Counted from the first letter of the stretch, positions 45,907 to 56,277 are shown. The stretch is DNA of 64,000 bases from Wolbachia endosymbiont of Ctenocephalides felis wCfeT (GCF_012277295.1 NZ_CP051156.1:744001-808000), one strand, 5' to 3'. Made by a program: numbers and translations. Notes: generated from the letters alone by a model not told the origin.

Positions 45907-47367
45907 GTATCCATTCAGGTGTATGGCTTAAGAAGCAATAGCCAGTAGGTTTTGAAAAGGATTTAACTTCTTTTGCCTCCAAGTCAAGTACAATGAAATT
46001 ATCCTCTCAAGAAACATATTTCCCCGTTTCGATTGTGTAAAATATGAAACTTTTCGGTAAACAACGTAATGCCGAATCTGTTGCTCAGCATAGTTGTTTG
46101 TCAGTGGAATATTTTCTGGATCGTCCAAAAATTTCCACATCATCAGATCCGATTTCATGATATTTTTTGCTACTCGAGACGCTCCAATTGCCTCGGGTAA
46201 ATTTGATATATTCTTTAAGTAATATCTCGTTCGCTTGCATAATTTTCTTGCTCTTCTTATGAACCTTAATGTGTCTATTTCATCCTTTAACAGAGCTTTT
46301 TTCAATGCAAATAATTCAGTAGCAACATTCCTTAAATAATACCCCAAAACTTTCACTTCGCTATTCCAACTATGAGACAACCTTTCAAAATCTCTTGCTA
46401 AATGTGCCCAACAGACCTGCCTTTTCTTGCTGGAAAAGTAGTTGTAAGCTGCATATCTGTCGGTCACTACTAGGTTGTTATTCTTTCCAAATTTACTATT
46501 TTCCAGGACTTTCATCCCTCTTGACTCTGTCAATTTGATCACACTTCCTATTTTGCTCGCAAACATCCAGCACCAGCCCTGTTTACCTTTGTTGTAATGG
46601 CTAGTTTCATCGATATGTAAAATTTTGCTCTTGCTTACCTCTTCCTCAATTTGCTCATATGCTTCTTGGCATTTTTCTGCCACTCTAGCCTCGCTATTTG
46701 ATACACTACCGACGCTGATATCCAGGTTGAAAATGTCCTTTATAATATTTGCCACTTCTTTTTTCGAATTCTTGTAAAATCCACTTAATGCTGTAATTAC
46801 TGACTTAACTCTTGGACCAAATGTGTCCGCAGTTACTCCTTCTTGTAGCTTGCTACTTTTTCTTTTTCCACATCTTTTGCAACGTCCATGCTCTAGTTGA
46901 TATTCAACTACATACGGCTTGATTTCCGGCAAATCGACCTTTTGATGAGTATACGGATCTTTTGATACCGCAATTTCTCCTCCGCACTCACACGTATTGG
47001 GCAGTTCTATTTTTACCATCTCATCTGCCTCCATTTTAGGGCGGTAACTGCCTTTATGTCCAACCTGTGCTCCTACTTTCCTGTCACTTTTTGGCTTATT
47101 TTCCCTCATCTTATATAATTCTTTGGAGCTTGGTATAGATGAATTTTTTGAACTTAAGCCAAGCCTTTCTTTTAACTCAGCGTTTTCGATCCTTAGCGCT
47201 TTATTTTCTGCTTTAAGCTCTTCTATTTTTGTTTCTAACTTTTCTATAGTCTGCTTAAACTTTCGCAAAATTCTAAAAGATCAACCATATTACCTCACAG
47301 CCACTCTAGTTTACCTTTTTAGCATTCCTTGTCTACTCTTTATTTTACCGCCCGGCTGAATGGATAC
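45907..47367 (-). mobile_element. IS66-family element, copy G (complete, 1461 bp, minus)
   Basis: Inverted relative to copies A-F; termini as in the others. The flanks AGGTGAAG (before 45907) and CAATATTA (after 47367) do not match, so no target duplication is seen. Confidence 0.96.
45928..47268 (-). CDS. IS66-family transposase, copy G (two unusual substitutions)
   Basis: A 446-residue frame. It has all three catalytic acids, but Arg396, next to the catalytic Glu in NNYAER, is Gln (NNYAEQ), and Arg344 is Cys as in copy D. The NNxAER motif is strongly conserved in IS66 transposases, so activity is doubtful. It has the common N-terminal frameshift. Confidence 0.85.
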   Translation of the reverse strand: MRKFKQTIEKLETKIEELKAENKALRIENAELKERLGLSSKNSSIPSSKELYKMRENKPKSDRKVGAQVGHKGSYRPKMEADEMVKIELPNTCECGGEIAVSKDPYTHQKVDLPEIKPYVVEYQLEHGRCKRCGKRKSSKLQEGVTADTFGPRVKSVITALSGFYKNSKKEVANIIKDIFNLDISVGSVSNSEARVAEKCQEAYEQIEEEVSKSKILHIDETSHYNKGKQGWCWMFASKIGSVIKLTESRGMKVLENSKFGKNNNLVVTDRYAAYNYFSSKKRQVCWAHLARDFERLSHSWNSEVKVLGYYLRNVATELFALKKALLKDEIDTLRFIRRARKLCKRTRYYLKNISNLPEAIGASRVAKNIMKSDLMMWKFLDDPENIPLTNNYAEQQIRHYVVYRKVSYFTQSKRGNMFLERIISLYLTWRQKKLNPFQNLLAIAS

Positions 47368-47393
47368 CAATATTACTTAAAATCTTAATACCT

Positions 47394-47450
47394 GTCAAGC
47401 TTAAACAGCAAAAACGTTACACGGTGCGAGTAATCAGATTAGCTTACTGT
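47394..47450 (+). repeat. Direct repeat flanking the 47494 gene, copy 1
   Basis: TCAAGCTTAAACAGCAAAAA followed by a GTGCGAGTAATCAG core aligns with 48179-48236 over about 57 bases with a few differences. The second copy directly precedes uvrD and probably contains its promoter. Confidence 0.7.
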
Positions 47451-47493
47451 TAAATGAATAGAAAATTTTATCACTTAAAAAAACGCCGACTTA

Positions 47494-48117
47494 TCACGCA
47501 TTACCTTGAGATGCAATTGCTTTTATTTCGGAAATATCTGTCTCAGGTTGCTTCCCCTCACTGGTTTTTCTACAAATCATTGCAATACCGAATATTAAAC
47601 AAGCTGCACTACATACTATAAGAGCAATCCCGACAATTTCTGGTTGTACTGTATATAATGCAACTCCTAATAGTCCCAAAAGCACAATAGCAGGGGCGAA
47701 AGCGTAATACAAGCACCTGGAATTCTTAGTTGTATGTTTAGAAAATTCTGCGAAGTTATTGTTGTCCATTATCGTCAATTTAACATTTTTAAAGCTCAAT
47801 TCATCTTGATATATTAATAACTTTCTATTCTTTGTAATTTTAATATTCTCTCCATGAGCATGCAATACGCCTGAATTGCAATCGTATCCTGTTATCTTAC
47901 CTGTAAACTCATATTCGTTGCCGGAATTATCTTCTATCACTACTATAGCAGATGATAGACCTTTGTATTCTTTTAAATTTTTATCTATTATATGACAACT
48001 AGTACCTGTGATTATGATACTTCCATTAGCATCTACCGTTAACTTTTTAATTGGAAGCTCGCATAATGTGTACCTGAACTTACCATTATGCAAGGTGCAA
48101 ATGAATATATCGAGCAT
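47494..48117 (-). CDS. Hypothetical membrane protein, 207 residues
   Basis: Not recognised. The N-terminal 135 residues are beta-rich and polar (KKLTVDANGSIIITG, SSAIVVIEDNSGNEYEF). Two hydrophobic helices follow at about 140-157 and 161-182 (YAFAPAIVLLGLLGVALY and IVGIALIVCSAACLIFGIAM), with a short polar tail. No signal peptide. It is flanked on both sides by a direct repeat of about 57 bp, which suggests it arrived or was rearranged as a unit. Confidence 0.65.
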   Translation of the reverse strand: MLDIFICTLHNGKFRYTLCELPIKKLTVDANGSIIITGTSCHIIDKNLKEYKGLSSAIVVIEDNSGNEYEFTGKITGYDCNSGVLHAHGENIKITKNRKLLIYQDELSFKNVKLTIMDNNNFAEFSKHTTKNSRCLYYAFAPAIVLLGLLGVALYTVQPEIVGIALIVCSAACLIFGIAMICRKTSEGKQPETDISEIKAIASQGNA

Positions 48118-48178
48118 ATCTGTTACCTATTTAGTATTATTAGTACATACTTTAATTTTGCATAAAGTTTAATATTTA

Positions 48179-48236
48179 TCAAGTTTTTTAAGCAACAAAA
48201 ACTTTACAGAGTGCGAGTAGTCAGTTAACTTATTAC
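48179..48236 (+). repeat. Direct repeat flanking the 47494 gene, copy 2
   Basis: The counterpart of 47394-47450, with core GTGCGAGTAGTCAG. It ends about 22 bases before the uvrD start. Confidence 0.7.
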
Positions 48237-48258
48237 AGCTATAATTCGTAGGGCTCTA

Positions 48259-50175
48259 ATGAATGATTACCTCTCACTACTTAATCCTGAGCAGCAATCT
48301 GCTGTAACAAACATAAATGGACCAGTTTTGATATTGGCAGGAGCTGGTACAGGGAAAACCAGGACCATTACTTCAAGAATAGCACATATAATTCGTAATG
48401 GTTATGCCTACTCTGATGAAATATTAGCAGTAACATTCACAAATAAAGCAGCAAATGAGATGATGTCGAGAGTGTTGGAGCTAACAGGTACAAATATTCC
48501 TTGGCTTGGCACTTTTCATGCAATCGCAGCAAAGATTTTGCGCCAACATGCAGAAGCTGTAGGTTTAAACTCTAATTTTACAATTATTGGTGTAGATGAT
48601 CAGTTACAAGTAATAAAGAATATTGCTAATGAAATAAGCCCTAATAATTTATCAGAAAAACATAGTTCCATAATGAATATAATTCAAAAGTGGAAAGAAA
48701 AATGCTGGTTACCATCTGAAGTTGAAGATGTTCAGTCGTTTAGACCTGTATATGCAACTGCATTAAGAATATACCACCAATATCAAGAGCGGCTGAAATT
48801 TCTTAACTCTGTCGATTTTGGTGATTTACTGCTTTATAATATACAATTATTTAATCAAAATACTGAAATTTTATCCTACTACCAAAATAAATTTAAGTAT
48901 GTCATGGTAGACGAATATCAAGATACAAATGCAATACAATATCTATGGCTAAAATACCTTGCGAAAGTGCACTCAAATATTTGTTGCGTTGGAGATGATG
49001 ATCAGTCGATATATAGTTGGCGCGGTGCGGAGGTTGAAAATATTTTGAAATTTTCTGATGATTTTAAAAACGCAAAAACTGTTAAGCTAGAATGTAACTA
49101 TAGATCAACATCACACATACTTGCCACTGCGTCGTATGTTATCGATCACAATAAAACTCGCCTAGAGAAGAAATTATGGACAACAAATATTGAAGGAGAA
49201 AAAGTAAACTTAGTAAAATTATGGGATGGAAAAGCTGAAGCAAGATTCATAAGCGAACAGATATTAAAGCTTAATCAATACAAATTTAGTGACATTGCAG
49301 TGCTAGTTAGGGCTACTTTTCAAACTAGAGTTTTAGAGGAGTATTTTATAAAATATTCAATTCCCTACAAGATTATCAGCGGCGTGAAGTTCTATGAACG
49401 TCAGGAAGTAAAAGATGTGATAGCGTACTTAAGATTAATTACAAACAACAATGATGACCTTGCCTTTGAGAGGATTGTCAATCGACCAAAAAGAAGCATA
49501 GGCGCTACAACGCTGAAGAAAATATATATAACTGCTCAGGATAATCACATTTCCTTTTTTGAAGCAGCAAAAATATTAGTAAGTAGTGATCAAATCACAG
49601 AAAGGATAAAATATTCGCTAAATGATTTCTTGAATAAAATTGATTCCTGGAAAGAAATGATAAGTACTAAACCACTTCACGAATTTGTTGAAACTATAGC
49701 AACTCAATCAGGATATTTTGAAATGTTAAAAGATGAGGGAGTTACAGGCTTGGCACGTATAGAAAATGTGAAAGAACTTGTTTCATCTTTAAAGAATTTC
49801 GATAATGCTACAACCTTTCTAGAGCATATCAGCCTAGTGATGGAAGTAGATAATATGAATAACGACGATACTGTATATGTGATGACCCTACATGCAGCCA
49901 AAGGACTGGAATTTCCGTGCATATTTCTGCCAGGTTGGGAGGAAGGGCTATTTCCGCATCAAAGATCTTTTGAAGATAAGAGCGGCAAAGCCTTGGAAGA
50001 AGAAAGAAGGCTTGCATATGTTGGTATAACTCGTGCAAAGGAAAAACTAACTATTTCATGTGCAGATAGAAGGGAAATTAACAACCAGTGGCAGCCGATG
50101 CGCATTTCTCGCTTTATTAAAGAGCTACCAAGAGAAAATGTTGAGGTGGTGAAAAGTAATGTTGCTTATTGCTAA
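48259..50175 (+). CDS. uvrD: UvrD/PcrA-type superfamily 1 DNA helicase
   Basis: A 638-residue 3'-5' DNA helicase. Motifs in order: LNPEQQSAV (Q motif), Walker A LAGAGTGKT (residues 26-34), VTFTNKAANEM (Ia), VDEYQDTN (II), GDDDQSIYSWRGA (III), NYRST (IV), MTLHAAKGLEFPCIFLPGWE (V) and RLAYVGITRAKEKL (VI). It works in nucleotide excision and mismatch repair and in clearing DNA of protein. The sequence fits both UvrD and PcrA; length is a little short, with a trimmed C-terminus. Confidence 0.93.
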   Translation: MNDYLSLLNPEQQSAVTNINGPVLILAGAGTGKTRTITSRIAHIIRNGYAYSDEILAVTFTNKAANEMMSRVLELTGTNIPWLGTFHAIAAKILRQHAEAVGLNSNFTIIGVDDQLQVIKNIANEISPNNLSEKHSSIMNIIQKWKEKCWLPSEVEDVQSFRPVYATALRIYHQYQERLKFLNSVDFGDLLLYNIQLFNQNTEILSYYQNKFKYVMVDEYQDTNAIQYLWLKYLAKVHSNICCVGDDDQSIYSWRGAEVENILKFSDDFKNAKTVKLECNYRSTSHILATASYVIDHNKTRLEKKLWTTNIEGEKVNLVKLWDGKAEARFISEQILKLNQYKFSDIAVLVRATFQTRVLEEYFIKYSIPYKIISGVKFYERQEVKDVIAYLRLITNNNDDLAFERIVNRPKRSIGATTLKKIYITAQDNHISFFEAAKILVSSDQITERIKYSLNDFLNKIDSWKEMISTKPLHEFVETIATQSGYFEMLKDEGVTGLARIENVKELVSSLKNFDNATTFLEHISLVMEVDNMNNDDTVYVMTLHAAKGLEFPCIFLPGWEEGLFPHQRSFEDKSGKALEEERRLAYVGITRAKEKLTISCADRREINNQWQPMRISRFIKELPRENVEVVKSNVAYC

Positions 50176-50309
50176 TAGGTTTAATTGAATCTTGTTATCA
50201 AGCTATTGGGCTATCTTATAGATAGTCTAAATGAGATTTTCAACAAATAATGAAATTGACAAAGTTAAGTAAAAATGTTATAATTTATAGTAGTATCTTT
50301 TAGTTAATT

Positions 50310-50528
50310 ATGGCTCAAAATAGAATTAATGTCAATGTAAGCTTTGAAAATGAATTGGCTGAATATCTTACGAAGATGGCAGAAATTCAAGGTAAAACTA
50401 TACCAGAAGTTTTAGTGGATTTTGTCAAAGAAGAACTTGAGGAAGACATAGAATTATCCAAAATTGCTGATGATCGCCTCTCTGAGGGTGAGGAAGAAGT
50501 AGAAGATGGCGAAAGCATCTGGAAATGA
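50310..50528 (+). CDS. RelB/DinJ-type antitoxin-like protein
   Basis: A 72-residue protein with a ribbon-helix-helix N-terminus (NRINVNVSFENELAEYLTKM) and an acidic tail rich in Glu. It overlaps the next gene (start 50506) by 23 bases, the usual arrangement of an antitoxin before its toxin. In the RelBE family the RHH part binds the operon's operator and the tail neutralises the toxin. Family placement is from organisation and fold pattern. Confidence 0.72.
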   Translation: MAQNRINVNVSFENELAEYLTKMAEIQGKTIPEVLVDFVKEELEEDIELSKIADDRLSEGEEEVEDGESIWK

Positions 50529-50683
50529 AACTTACGCTATCAAATTCTTAAAAAACGTCATTGAAAAGGAAATACCGGTTCTACCAGCAAAGGTTAAGGT
50601 CATGGTTCAACAGGCTATAAAAGAGCGTCTTACAGCTGATCCTGTTAGTTTGGGAAAGCCTTTGTGCCATAGCTTTAAAGGAC
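50506..50683 (+). pseudogene. RelE-type toxin fragment cut by IS66
   Basis: The first 59 codons of a RelE/ParE-superfamily protein (ETYAIKFLKNVIEKEIPVLP, then AIKERLTADPVSLGKPL and HSFKGR) read into the left end of IS66 copy H and stop at 50706 with IHSAGR. The usual second half (the beta strands with the LRxGxYRVxY-type core) is missing and does not resume after the IS. The toxin is therefore probably dead while the antitoxin remains. Confidence 0.78.
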
Positions 50684-52144
50684 GTATCCATTCAGCCGGG
50701 CGGTAAAATAAAGAGTAGACAAGGAATGCTAAAAAGGTAAACTAGAGTGGCTGTGAGGTAATATGGTTGATCTTTTAGAATTTTGCGAAAGTTTAAGCAG
50801 ACTATAGAAAAGTTAGAAACAAAAATAGAAGAGCTTAAAGCAGAAAATAAAGCGCTAAGGATCGAAAACGCTGAGTTAAAAGAAAGGCTTGGCTTAAGTT
50901 CAAAAAATTCATCTATACCAAGCTCCAAAGAATTATATAAGATGAGGGAAAATAAGCCAAAAAGTGACAGGAAAGTAGGAGCACAGGTTGGACATAAAGG
51001 CAGTTACCGCCCTAAAATGGAGGCAGATGAGATGGTAAAAATAGAACTGCCCAATACGTGTGAGTGCGGAGGAGAAATTGCGGTATCAAAAGATCCGTAT
51101 ACTCATCAAAAGGTCGATTTGCCGGAAATCAAGCCGTATGTAGTTGAATATCAACTAGAGCATGGACGTTGCAAAAGATGTGGAAAAAGAAAAAGTAGCA
51201 AGCTACAAGAAGGAGTAACTGCGGACACATTTGGTCCAAGAGTTAAGTCAGTAATTGCAGCATTAAGTGGATTTTACAAGAATTCGAAAAAAGAAGTGGC
51301 AAATATTATAAAGGACATTTTCAACCTGGATATCAGCGTCGGTAGTGTATCAAATAGCGAGGCTAGAGTGGCAGAAAAATGCCAAGAAGCATATGAGCAA
51401 ATTGAGGAAGAGGTAAGCAAGAGCAAAATTTTACATATCGATGAAACTAGCCATTACAACAAAGGTAAACAGGGCTGGTGATGGATGTTTGCGAGCAAAA
51501 TAGGAAGTGTGATCAAATTGACAGAGTCAAGAGGGATGAAAGTCCTGGAAAATAGTAAATTTGGAAAGAATAACAACCTAGTAGTGACCGACAGATATGC
51601 AGCTTACAACTACTTTTCCAGCAAGAAAAGGCAGGTCTGTTGGGCACATTTAGCAAGAGATTTTGAAAGGTTGTCTCATAGTTGGAATAGCGAAGTGAAA
51701 GTTTTGGGGTATTATTTAAGGAATGTTGCTACTGAATTATTTGCATTGAAAAAAGCTCTGTTAAAGGATGAAATAGACACATTAAGGTTCATAAGAAGAG
51801 CAAGAAAATTACGCAAGCGAACGAGATATTACTTAAAGAATATATCAAATTTACCTGAGGCAATTGGAGCGTCTCGAGTAGCAAAAAATATCATGAAATC
51901 GGATCTGATGATGTGGAAATTTTTGGACGATCCAGAAAATATTCCACTGACAAACAACTATGCTGAGCGACAGATTCGGCATTACGTTGTTTACCGAAAA
52001 GTTTCATATTTTACACAATCGAAACGGGGAAATATGTTTCTTGAGAGGATAATTTCATTGTACTTGACTTGGAGGCAAAAGAAGTTAAATCCTTTTCAAA
52101 ACCTACTGGCTATTGCTTCTTAAGCCATACACCTGAATGGATAC
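50684..52144 (+). mobile_element. IS66-family element, copy H (complete, 1461 bp)
   Basis: Ends as in the others. The left flank TAAAGGAC (relE) and right flank CACGCATT (a different gene's 3' end) do not match. Confidence 0.96.
50783..52123 (+). pseudogene. IS66 transposase, copy H, nonsense at codon 233
   Basis: TGC (Cys233) is TGA at 51479-51481, splitting the frame into 232 and about 213 codons (the second can restart at ATG 51485). The first catalytic Asp is on one side; the second Asp and the Glu are on the other. Residue 159 is Ala (as in C and D) and codon 358 has the C to T change (as in E and F). Confidence 0.92.
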
Positions 52145-52351
52145 CACGCATTAAAATTAACGAGAGTAAGCAATGAAGATGATATTAAAGCAGCGTTGGA
52201 AATGACTGGCGGTAAACCATTCGCAGTTTTAGTAAGTGACAAAGAGCTTAAAGATCTGAAAGCTGAAATTGAAGGTAACGTTCTCACTAAATTTGTTGAT
52301 ACTGTAGTAACTCAAACTATAGCTGGAAAAACATCTTCAGTGAAGAAATAA
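52145..52351 (+). pseudogene. 3' fragment (68 codons) of an unidentified gene
   Basis: The frame leaves the IS66 right end and reads LTRVSNEDDIKAALEMTGG, later VLVSDKELKDLKAEIEG, ending in a Lys-rich tail at TAA 52349-52351. It has no start of its own and no counterpart before the IS, where relE lies. It is followed by a good terminator, which supports it being a true gene end. Not recognised. Confidence 0.6.
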
Positions 52352-52366
52352 ACTTCGGTTTATAAC

Positions 52367-52396
52367 AAAAAAGGCAGAGTCATCTCTGCCTTTTTT
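52367..52396 (+). terminator. Rho-independent terminator
   Basis: GGCAGAG (52373-52379), loop TCAT, CTCTGCC (52384-52390) and a T run, with the matching A run before it. It lies 15 bases after the gene fragment's stop. This is the clearest intrinsic terminator in the window. Confidence 0.9.
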
Positions 52397-52598
52397 AGAA
52401 ATTTTTCATTCCTTAAATCGTTGATCTAAAATAGATTTCACACCTAAAACCCTCTATATGTAGTAGCTACATGTTACTAGTCCATGCGTTAATAATCTGG
52501 TAATATTATACCATAAAATGCTTAAAAAGTCAAGAAAGTTTTTATTGTGCGTAGAGTATAAGTTGTTACAATCAAATGAATAGAGAAAGCTTTAGGTT

Positions 52599-53822
52599 AT
52601 GCAAAAAAAGGAAACAGATATAAAAGAAGGAAAGGGCATATTGGGGTGGATAGAGTATAGGTTGCCTATATTTTCTTTTCTAAAGCATACTGCTTCTTAT
52701 CAAGTGCCAAAAAATTTAAATTATGCTTGGAACTTCGGTTCTTTAGCTGGTATAGCGCTTATTTTGCAAATTATTACTGGCATATTCCTTGCTATGCACT
52801 ATACCCCCCATGTTGATCACGCGTTTAATAGCGTAGAGCGCATAATGCGTGATGTAAATTATGGATGGTTGATACGCTACACTCACGCTGTTGGGGCATC
52901 ACTCTTTTTTATGGTGGTTTATGTCCATATAATGCGTGGACTGTATTATGGGTCTTATAAAAGACCAAGAGAAATGGTGTGGTTTGTTGGCATATTTATA
53001 TTTTTTGCAATGATGGCAACAGCCTTTATGGGCTATGTCCTTCCCTGGGGGCAGATGAGCTTTTGGGGAGCAACAGTTATAACAAACATGTTCTCAGCCA
53101 TACCTTTTGTTGGCAAGAAAATAGTTATGTGGTTATGGGGTGGTTTTTCTGTTGACAATCCAACGCTTAATCGGTTTTTTGCTCTGCATTATCTGCTGCC
53201 TTTTGTTATTGTTGCTTTGGCTATGCTGCATATAATTGCTCTACATAGGTTTGGCTCTGGTAATCCAAGCGGGGTGGAAGTAAATTCAAATAAAGACACT
53301 ATTCCTCTATATCCTTACTACATAGTTAAGGATTGTATAACTTTTGGTTTATTTTTTATAATTTTGTTTGCATTTGTTTTTTATGCACCTAACTATCTTG
53401 GACATCCAGATAATTACATAGAAGCTGATTCTATGGTAACTCCAGTGCACATAGTACCAGAATGGTACTTTTTGCCTTTTTATGCAATGTTACGCTCAAT
53501 TCCAGGTAAGATCACAGGTGTGCTTACTATGTTTGGTTCCATTTTAGTCTGGTTTCTTTTACCCTGGCTTGACAAATTAAAAGTCAAAAGTGGCGCTTAC
53601 CGTCCACTGTTTAAAAAATTCTTTTGGGTATTTGCAGTAAATTTTGCACTTCTTGCTTGGCTTGGTGGTCAAGAAGTGAAAGAGCCTTACATTACCTTAA
53701 GTAGGCTATCTACCCTTTATTACTTTTCATACTTTATAATAATTTTGCCGCTACTTAGTAAGTATGAGAAGCCAAATGCACCGCCAAAAACTTTGAGTGA
53801 TTCTGTGCCGGAGATGAAGTAA
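52599..53822 (+). CDS. petB: Cytochrome b of the bc1 complex
   Basis: A 407-residue integral membrane subunit of complex III with eight or nine helices. Helix B and D His ligands for the two b haems are visible ([20 protein letters not shown], and [20 protein letters not shown]). The Qo-site [16 protein letters not shown] motif is intact. It oxidises ubiquinol with the Rieske protein and PetC. The usual upstream gene petA (Rieske) is not here; 200 bp of non-coding sequence with a terminator and an IS lie upstream. petC starts within its stop (TAATG). Confidence 0.96.
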   Translation: MQKKETDIKEGKGILGWIEYRLPIFSFLKHTASYQVPKNLNYAWNFGSLAGIALILQIITGIFLAMHYTPHVDHAFNSVERIMRDVNYGWLIRYTHAVGASLFFMVVYVHIMRGLYYGSYKRPREMVWFVGIFIFFAMMATAFMGYVLPWGQMSFWGATVITNMFSAIPFVGKKIVMWLWGGFSVDNPTLNRFFALHYLLPFVIVALAMLHIIALHRFGSGNPSGVEVNSNKDTIPLYPYYIVKDCITFGLFFIILFAFVFYAPNYLGHPDNYIEADSMVTPVHIVPEWYFLPFYAMLRSIPGKITGVLTMFGSILVWFLLPWLDKLKVKSGAYRPLFKKFFWVFAVNFALLAWLGGQEVKEPYITLSRLSTLYYFSYFIIILPLLSKYEKPNAPPKTLSDSVPEMK

Positions 53823-54580
53823 TGTTGGTTAGAGGTCTATTGGCTGTATTTTACATGTTACTTGCTCATTTTGCATATGCAGAGGAATTTAAACCACTGC
53901 CAAACAAAAAAATGGATTGGAAGTTTGATGGAATTATTGGGTCATTTGATAGAGAATCAATTCAACGTGGGTATAAGGTATACAAAGAAGTGTGCTCTGC
54001 ATGCCACTCGATGAATAGAATAGCATTTCGTAACTTGAAGGAAATAGGCTTCTCTGAAGAAGATGTAAAGCAAATTGCAGCATCTTATCAAGTGAAAGAT
54101 GGCCCAAACGATATGGGTGAAATGTTTGATAGGCCTGGAGCACCTTCTGATTACTTTGTTGCACCTTTTGGTTCAAAGGAAGCGGCTGCAGCAAGCAATA
54201 ACGGTGCTGTACCACCAGATTTATCACTCATTATTAAGGCAAGGCCTGATGGTGCAAATTATGTCTATTCGCTACTTACCGGTTACAAAGGTGGTGAGCA
54301 AGATGAAAATAACCTATATTTAAATCCTTACTTTTCAACCGGTAAATTATCTATGGCACCGCCGCTGTCTGATGGGCAAGTGCAATATGATGGTGAAGTG
54401 GAAGCTACAGTTGCAAATATGGTATATGATGTCACAAACTTTTTACAATGGTCAGCAGAGCCAGAAATGGAACGAAGGCATAAGCTTGGACTGAAAGTAA
54501 TAGCATATTTTATGATTCTAACTGTGTTTTTTGTACTGACTAACAAAAAAGTGTGGAGTAAGCTCTATAAGAAGAAGTAA
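53822..54580 (+). CDS. petC: Cytochrome c1 of the bc1 complex
   Basis: A 252-residue protein with a signal peptide (residues 1-20, ending AYA), a haem-binding CSACH (Cys58, Cys61, His62), the likely axial Met in LSMAPPLSDG, and a C-terminal anchor helix (VIAYFMILTVFFVLTN). It passes electrons from the Rieske centre to cytochrome c on the periplasmic side. Its haem is attached by the Ccm system, of which ccmDE are at 45321-45846. It overlaps petB by one base. Confidence 0.96.
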   Translation: MLVRGLLAVFYMLLAHFAYAEEFKPLPNKKMDWKFDGIIGSFDRESIQRGYKVYKEVCSACHSMNRIAFRNLKEIGFSEEDVKQIAASYQVKDGPNDMGEMFDRPGAPSDYFVAPFGSKEAAAASNNGAVPPDLSLIIKARPDGANYVYSLLTGYKGGEQDENNLYLNPYFSTGKLSMAPPLSDGQVQYDGEVEATVANMVYDVTNFLQWSAEPEMERRHKLGLKVIAYFMILTVFFVLTNKKVWSKLYKKK

Positions 54581-54675
54581 TACTTGTATCTTAATCTTCT
54601 ATAAACAGGCAAACATCACTGGATATCTTCTGCTTTTACATATAACATTTTAACATTAAATATAGATTCAAATTA

Positions 54676-56271
54676 ATGTTTTTAAGAATATTTAAAAATA
54701 TATTCTTATTTTTAGTAAGTATATTATTCATCTGTCCAATACTATCATTAATATCAATCTTATTTACAGATACGGCAAATTCTGAGTGGGTAGTTAGTGC
54801 ACTTTTTCCTGAGTATATATTCAACACATTAGTTCTCATGATAGGAGTTGGAGGGATATCTTTCATATTTGGAGTAATTCCAGCTTGGCTCACTACATTC
54901 TTTTCATTTCCTGGCAGAAGGATTTTAGAAGTTGCTTTGTTTTTTCCAATATCAATTCCAGGATATATAGTAGCATTTGTTTACGTCAACACTCTCGAGT
55001 TTTCAGGTCCAGTACAGAGTTTGCTAAGGGAGATTTTTCACTGGAATAAAGGTGATTACTGGTTTCCTGAGATAAAATCCTTAAGTGGTGGAATATTAGT
55101 AATGGGATTTAGTTTATATCCATATGTATACATATTAGCTCGCTCAAGCCTTAAAAATGTCAGCAACGCAGTTACTGTTGCATCAACGCTTGGACTTTCT
55201 TCATTAAGAAATTTGTTTTCTATTATCATACCATCCATACGCCCATCAATCATAGCTGGATTATCGCTGGTTCTAATGGAAGTTATTACAGATTTTGGTA
55301 CACCACAGTTCCTTGCGATTGATACTTTCACGACAGGAGTATACCGAACTTGGTTTTTACTTCATGATAAATATTCGGCAACTATTCTTGCAGTTGCTGA
55401 ACTAACTTTTATTATAGCGCTAATAGAAATTGAAAAAAAACTACAAAAAAAGGGGATATCTTATTCTTCAATTAATACCAACTCAGACTATCATAATAAA
55501 CGGAATATAAGTGGTGCTGTGCCTTTGATCTTCACTTACACCACGTGCATGCTGCCAGTGCTGATAGGCTTTATTTTGCCAATTATTCCACTCATATATT
55601 GGAGCATAGAAAAAGGATTTTTTATATACGATACAAGATTCTATAAAATAATAGTAAATAGTATCAGTTTATCATTTATTACAGCTCTCATCTCTATTGG
55701 CATTGCTGTAGTGATTGGATATACAGCACGTAAAAATAAGGTAATCAGTAATATAGCACGCATTATTTCCCTGGGCTACGCGATTCCAAATGCAATTATT
55801 GCAATCAGTATAATAATATTCTTAAGTAAAGTTTCCTCTTTTATTACTAAATATATTGTTGAAGTTAGCTTAATTGGAACCATCGGTGCTTTAATTTATT
55901 CATATTTATTTCGTTTTTTTGCTATATCTTTCAAAGCAGTAGAGTCTGGACTAAAAAAAATGCCAAACGAAATCGAGTGGACAGCCTACACTATGGGTCA
56001 CGGGCCTATTTCAACATGCTTGAATGTTCATCTTCCTCTAATTAGAAAAAGCATATTATCAGGATTTTTGCTTGTATTTATGGATACTATCAAAGAACTC
56101 ACAGCAACGCTCATTATAAGACCATTTAACTTTGAAACTATCTCAACCAGAATATATGAGCTTGTAAGCGATGAACGTTACAGAGAGGCTGCACCTTTTT
56201 CGTTGATGGTAGTAACAATAGGCCTAATTTCTACAATAGTGCTGTTTAAACTCGATGATAATAAGAAGTAA
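54676..56271 (+). CDS. fbpB: Iron(III) ABC transporter permease (FbpB type)
   Basis: A 531-residue inner-membrane protein built of two homologous permease halves of about six helices each, as in the FbpB/SfuB family. The two EAA-type loops are VASTLGLSSLRNLFSIIIPS and WTAYTMGHGPISTCLNVHLP. The protein would work with a periplasmic binding protein and an ATPase not in this window. Ferric iron as substrate is the family's usual role, inferred here. Complete. Confidence 0.88.
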   Translation: MFLRIFKNIFLFLVSILFICPILSLISILFTDTANSEWVVSALFPEYIFNTLVLMIGVGGISFIFGVIPAWLTTFFSFPGRRILEVALFFPISIPGYIVAFVYVNTLEFSGPVQSLLREIFHWNKGDYWFPEIKSLSGGILVMGFSLYPYVYILARSSLKNVSNAVTVASTLGLSSLRNLFSIIIPSIRPSIIAGLSLVLMEVITDFGTPQFLAIDTFTTGVYRTWFLLHDKYSATILAVAELTFIIALIEIEKKLQKKGISYSSINTNSDYHNKRNISGAVPLIFTYTTCMLPVLIGFILPIIPLIYWSIEKGFFIYDTRFYKIIVNSISLSFITALISIGIAVVIGYTARKNKVISNIARIISLGYAIPNAIIAISIIIFLSKVSSFITKYIVEVSLIGTIGALIYSYLFRFFAISFKAVESGLKKMPNEIEWTAYTMGHGPISTCLNVHLPLIRKSILSGFLLVFMDTIKELTATLIIRPFNFETISTRIYELVSDERYREAAPFSLMVVTIGLISTIVLFKLDDNKK

Positions 56272-56277
56272 TAAAGT

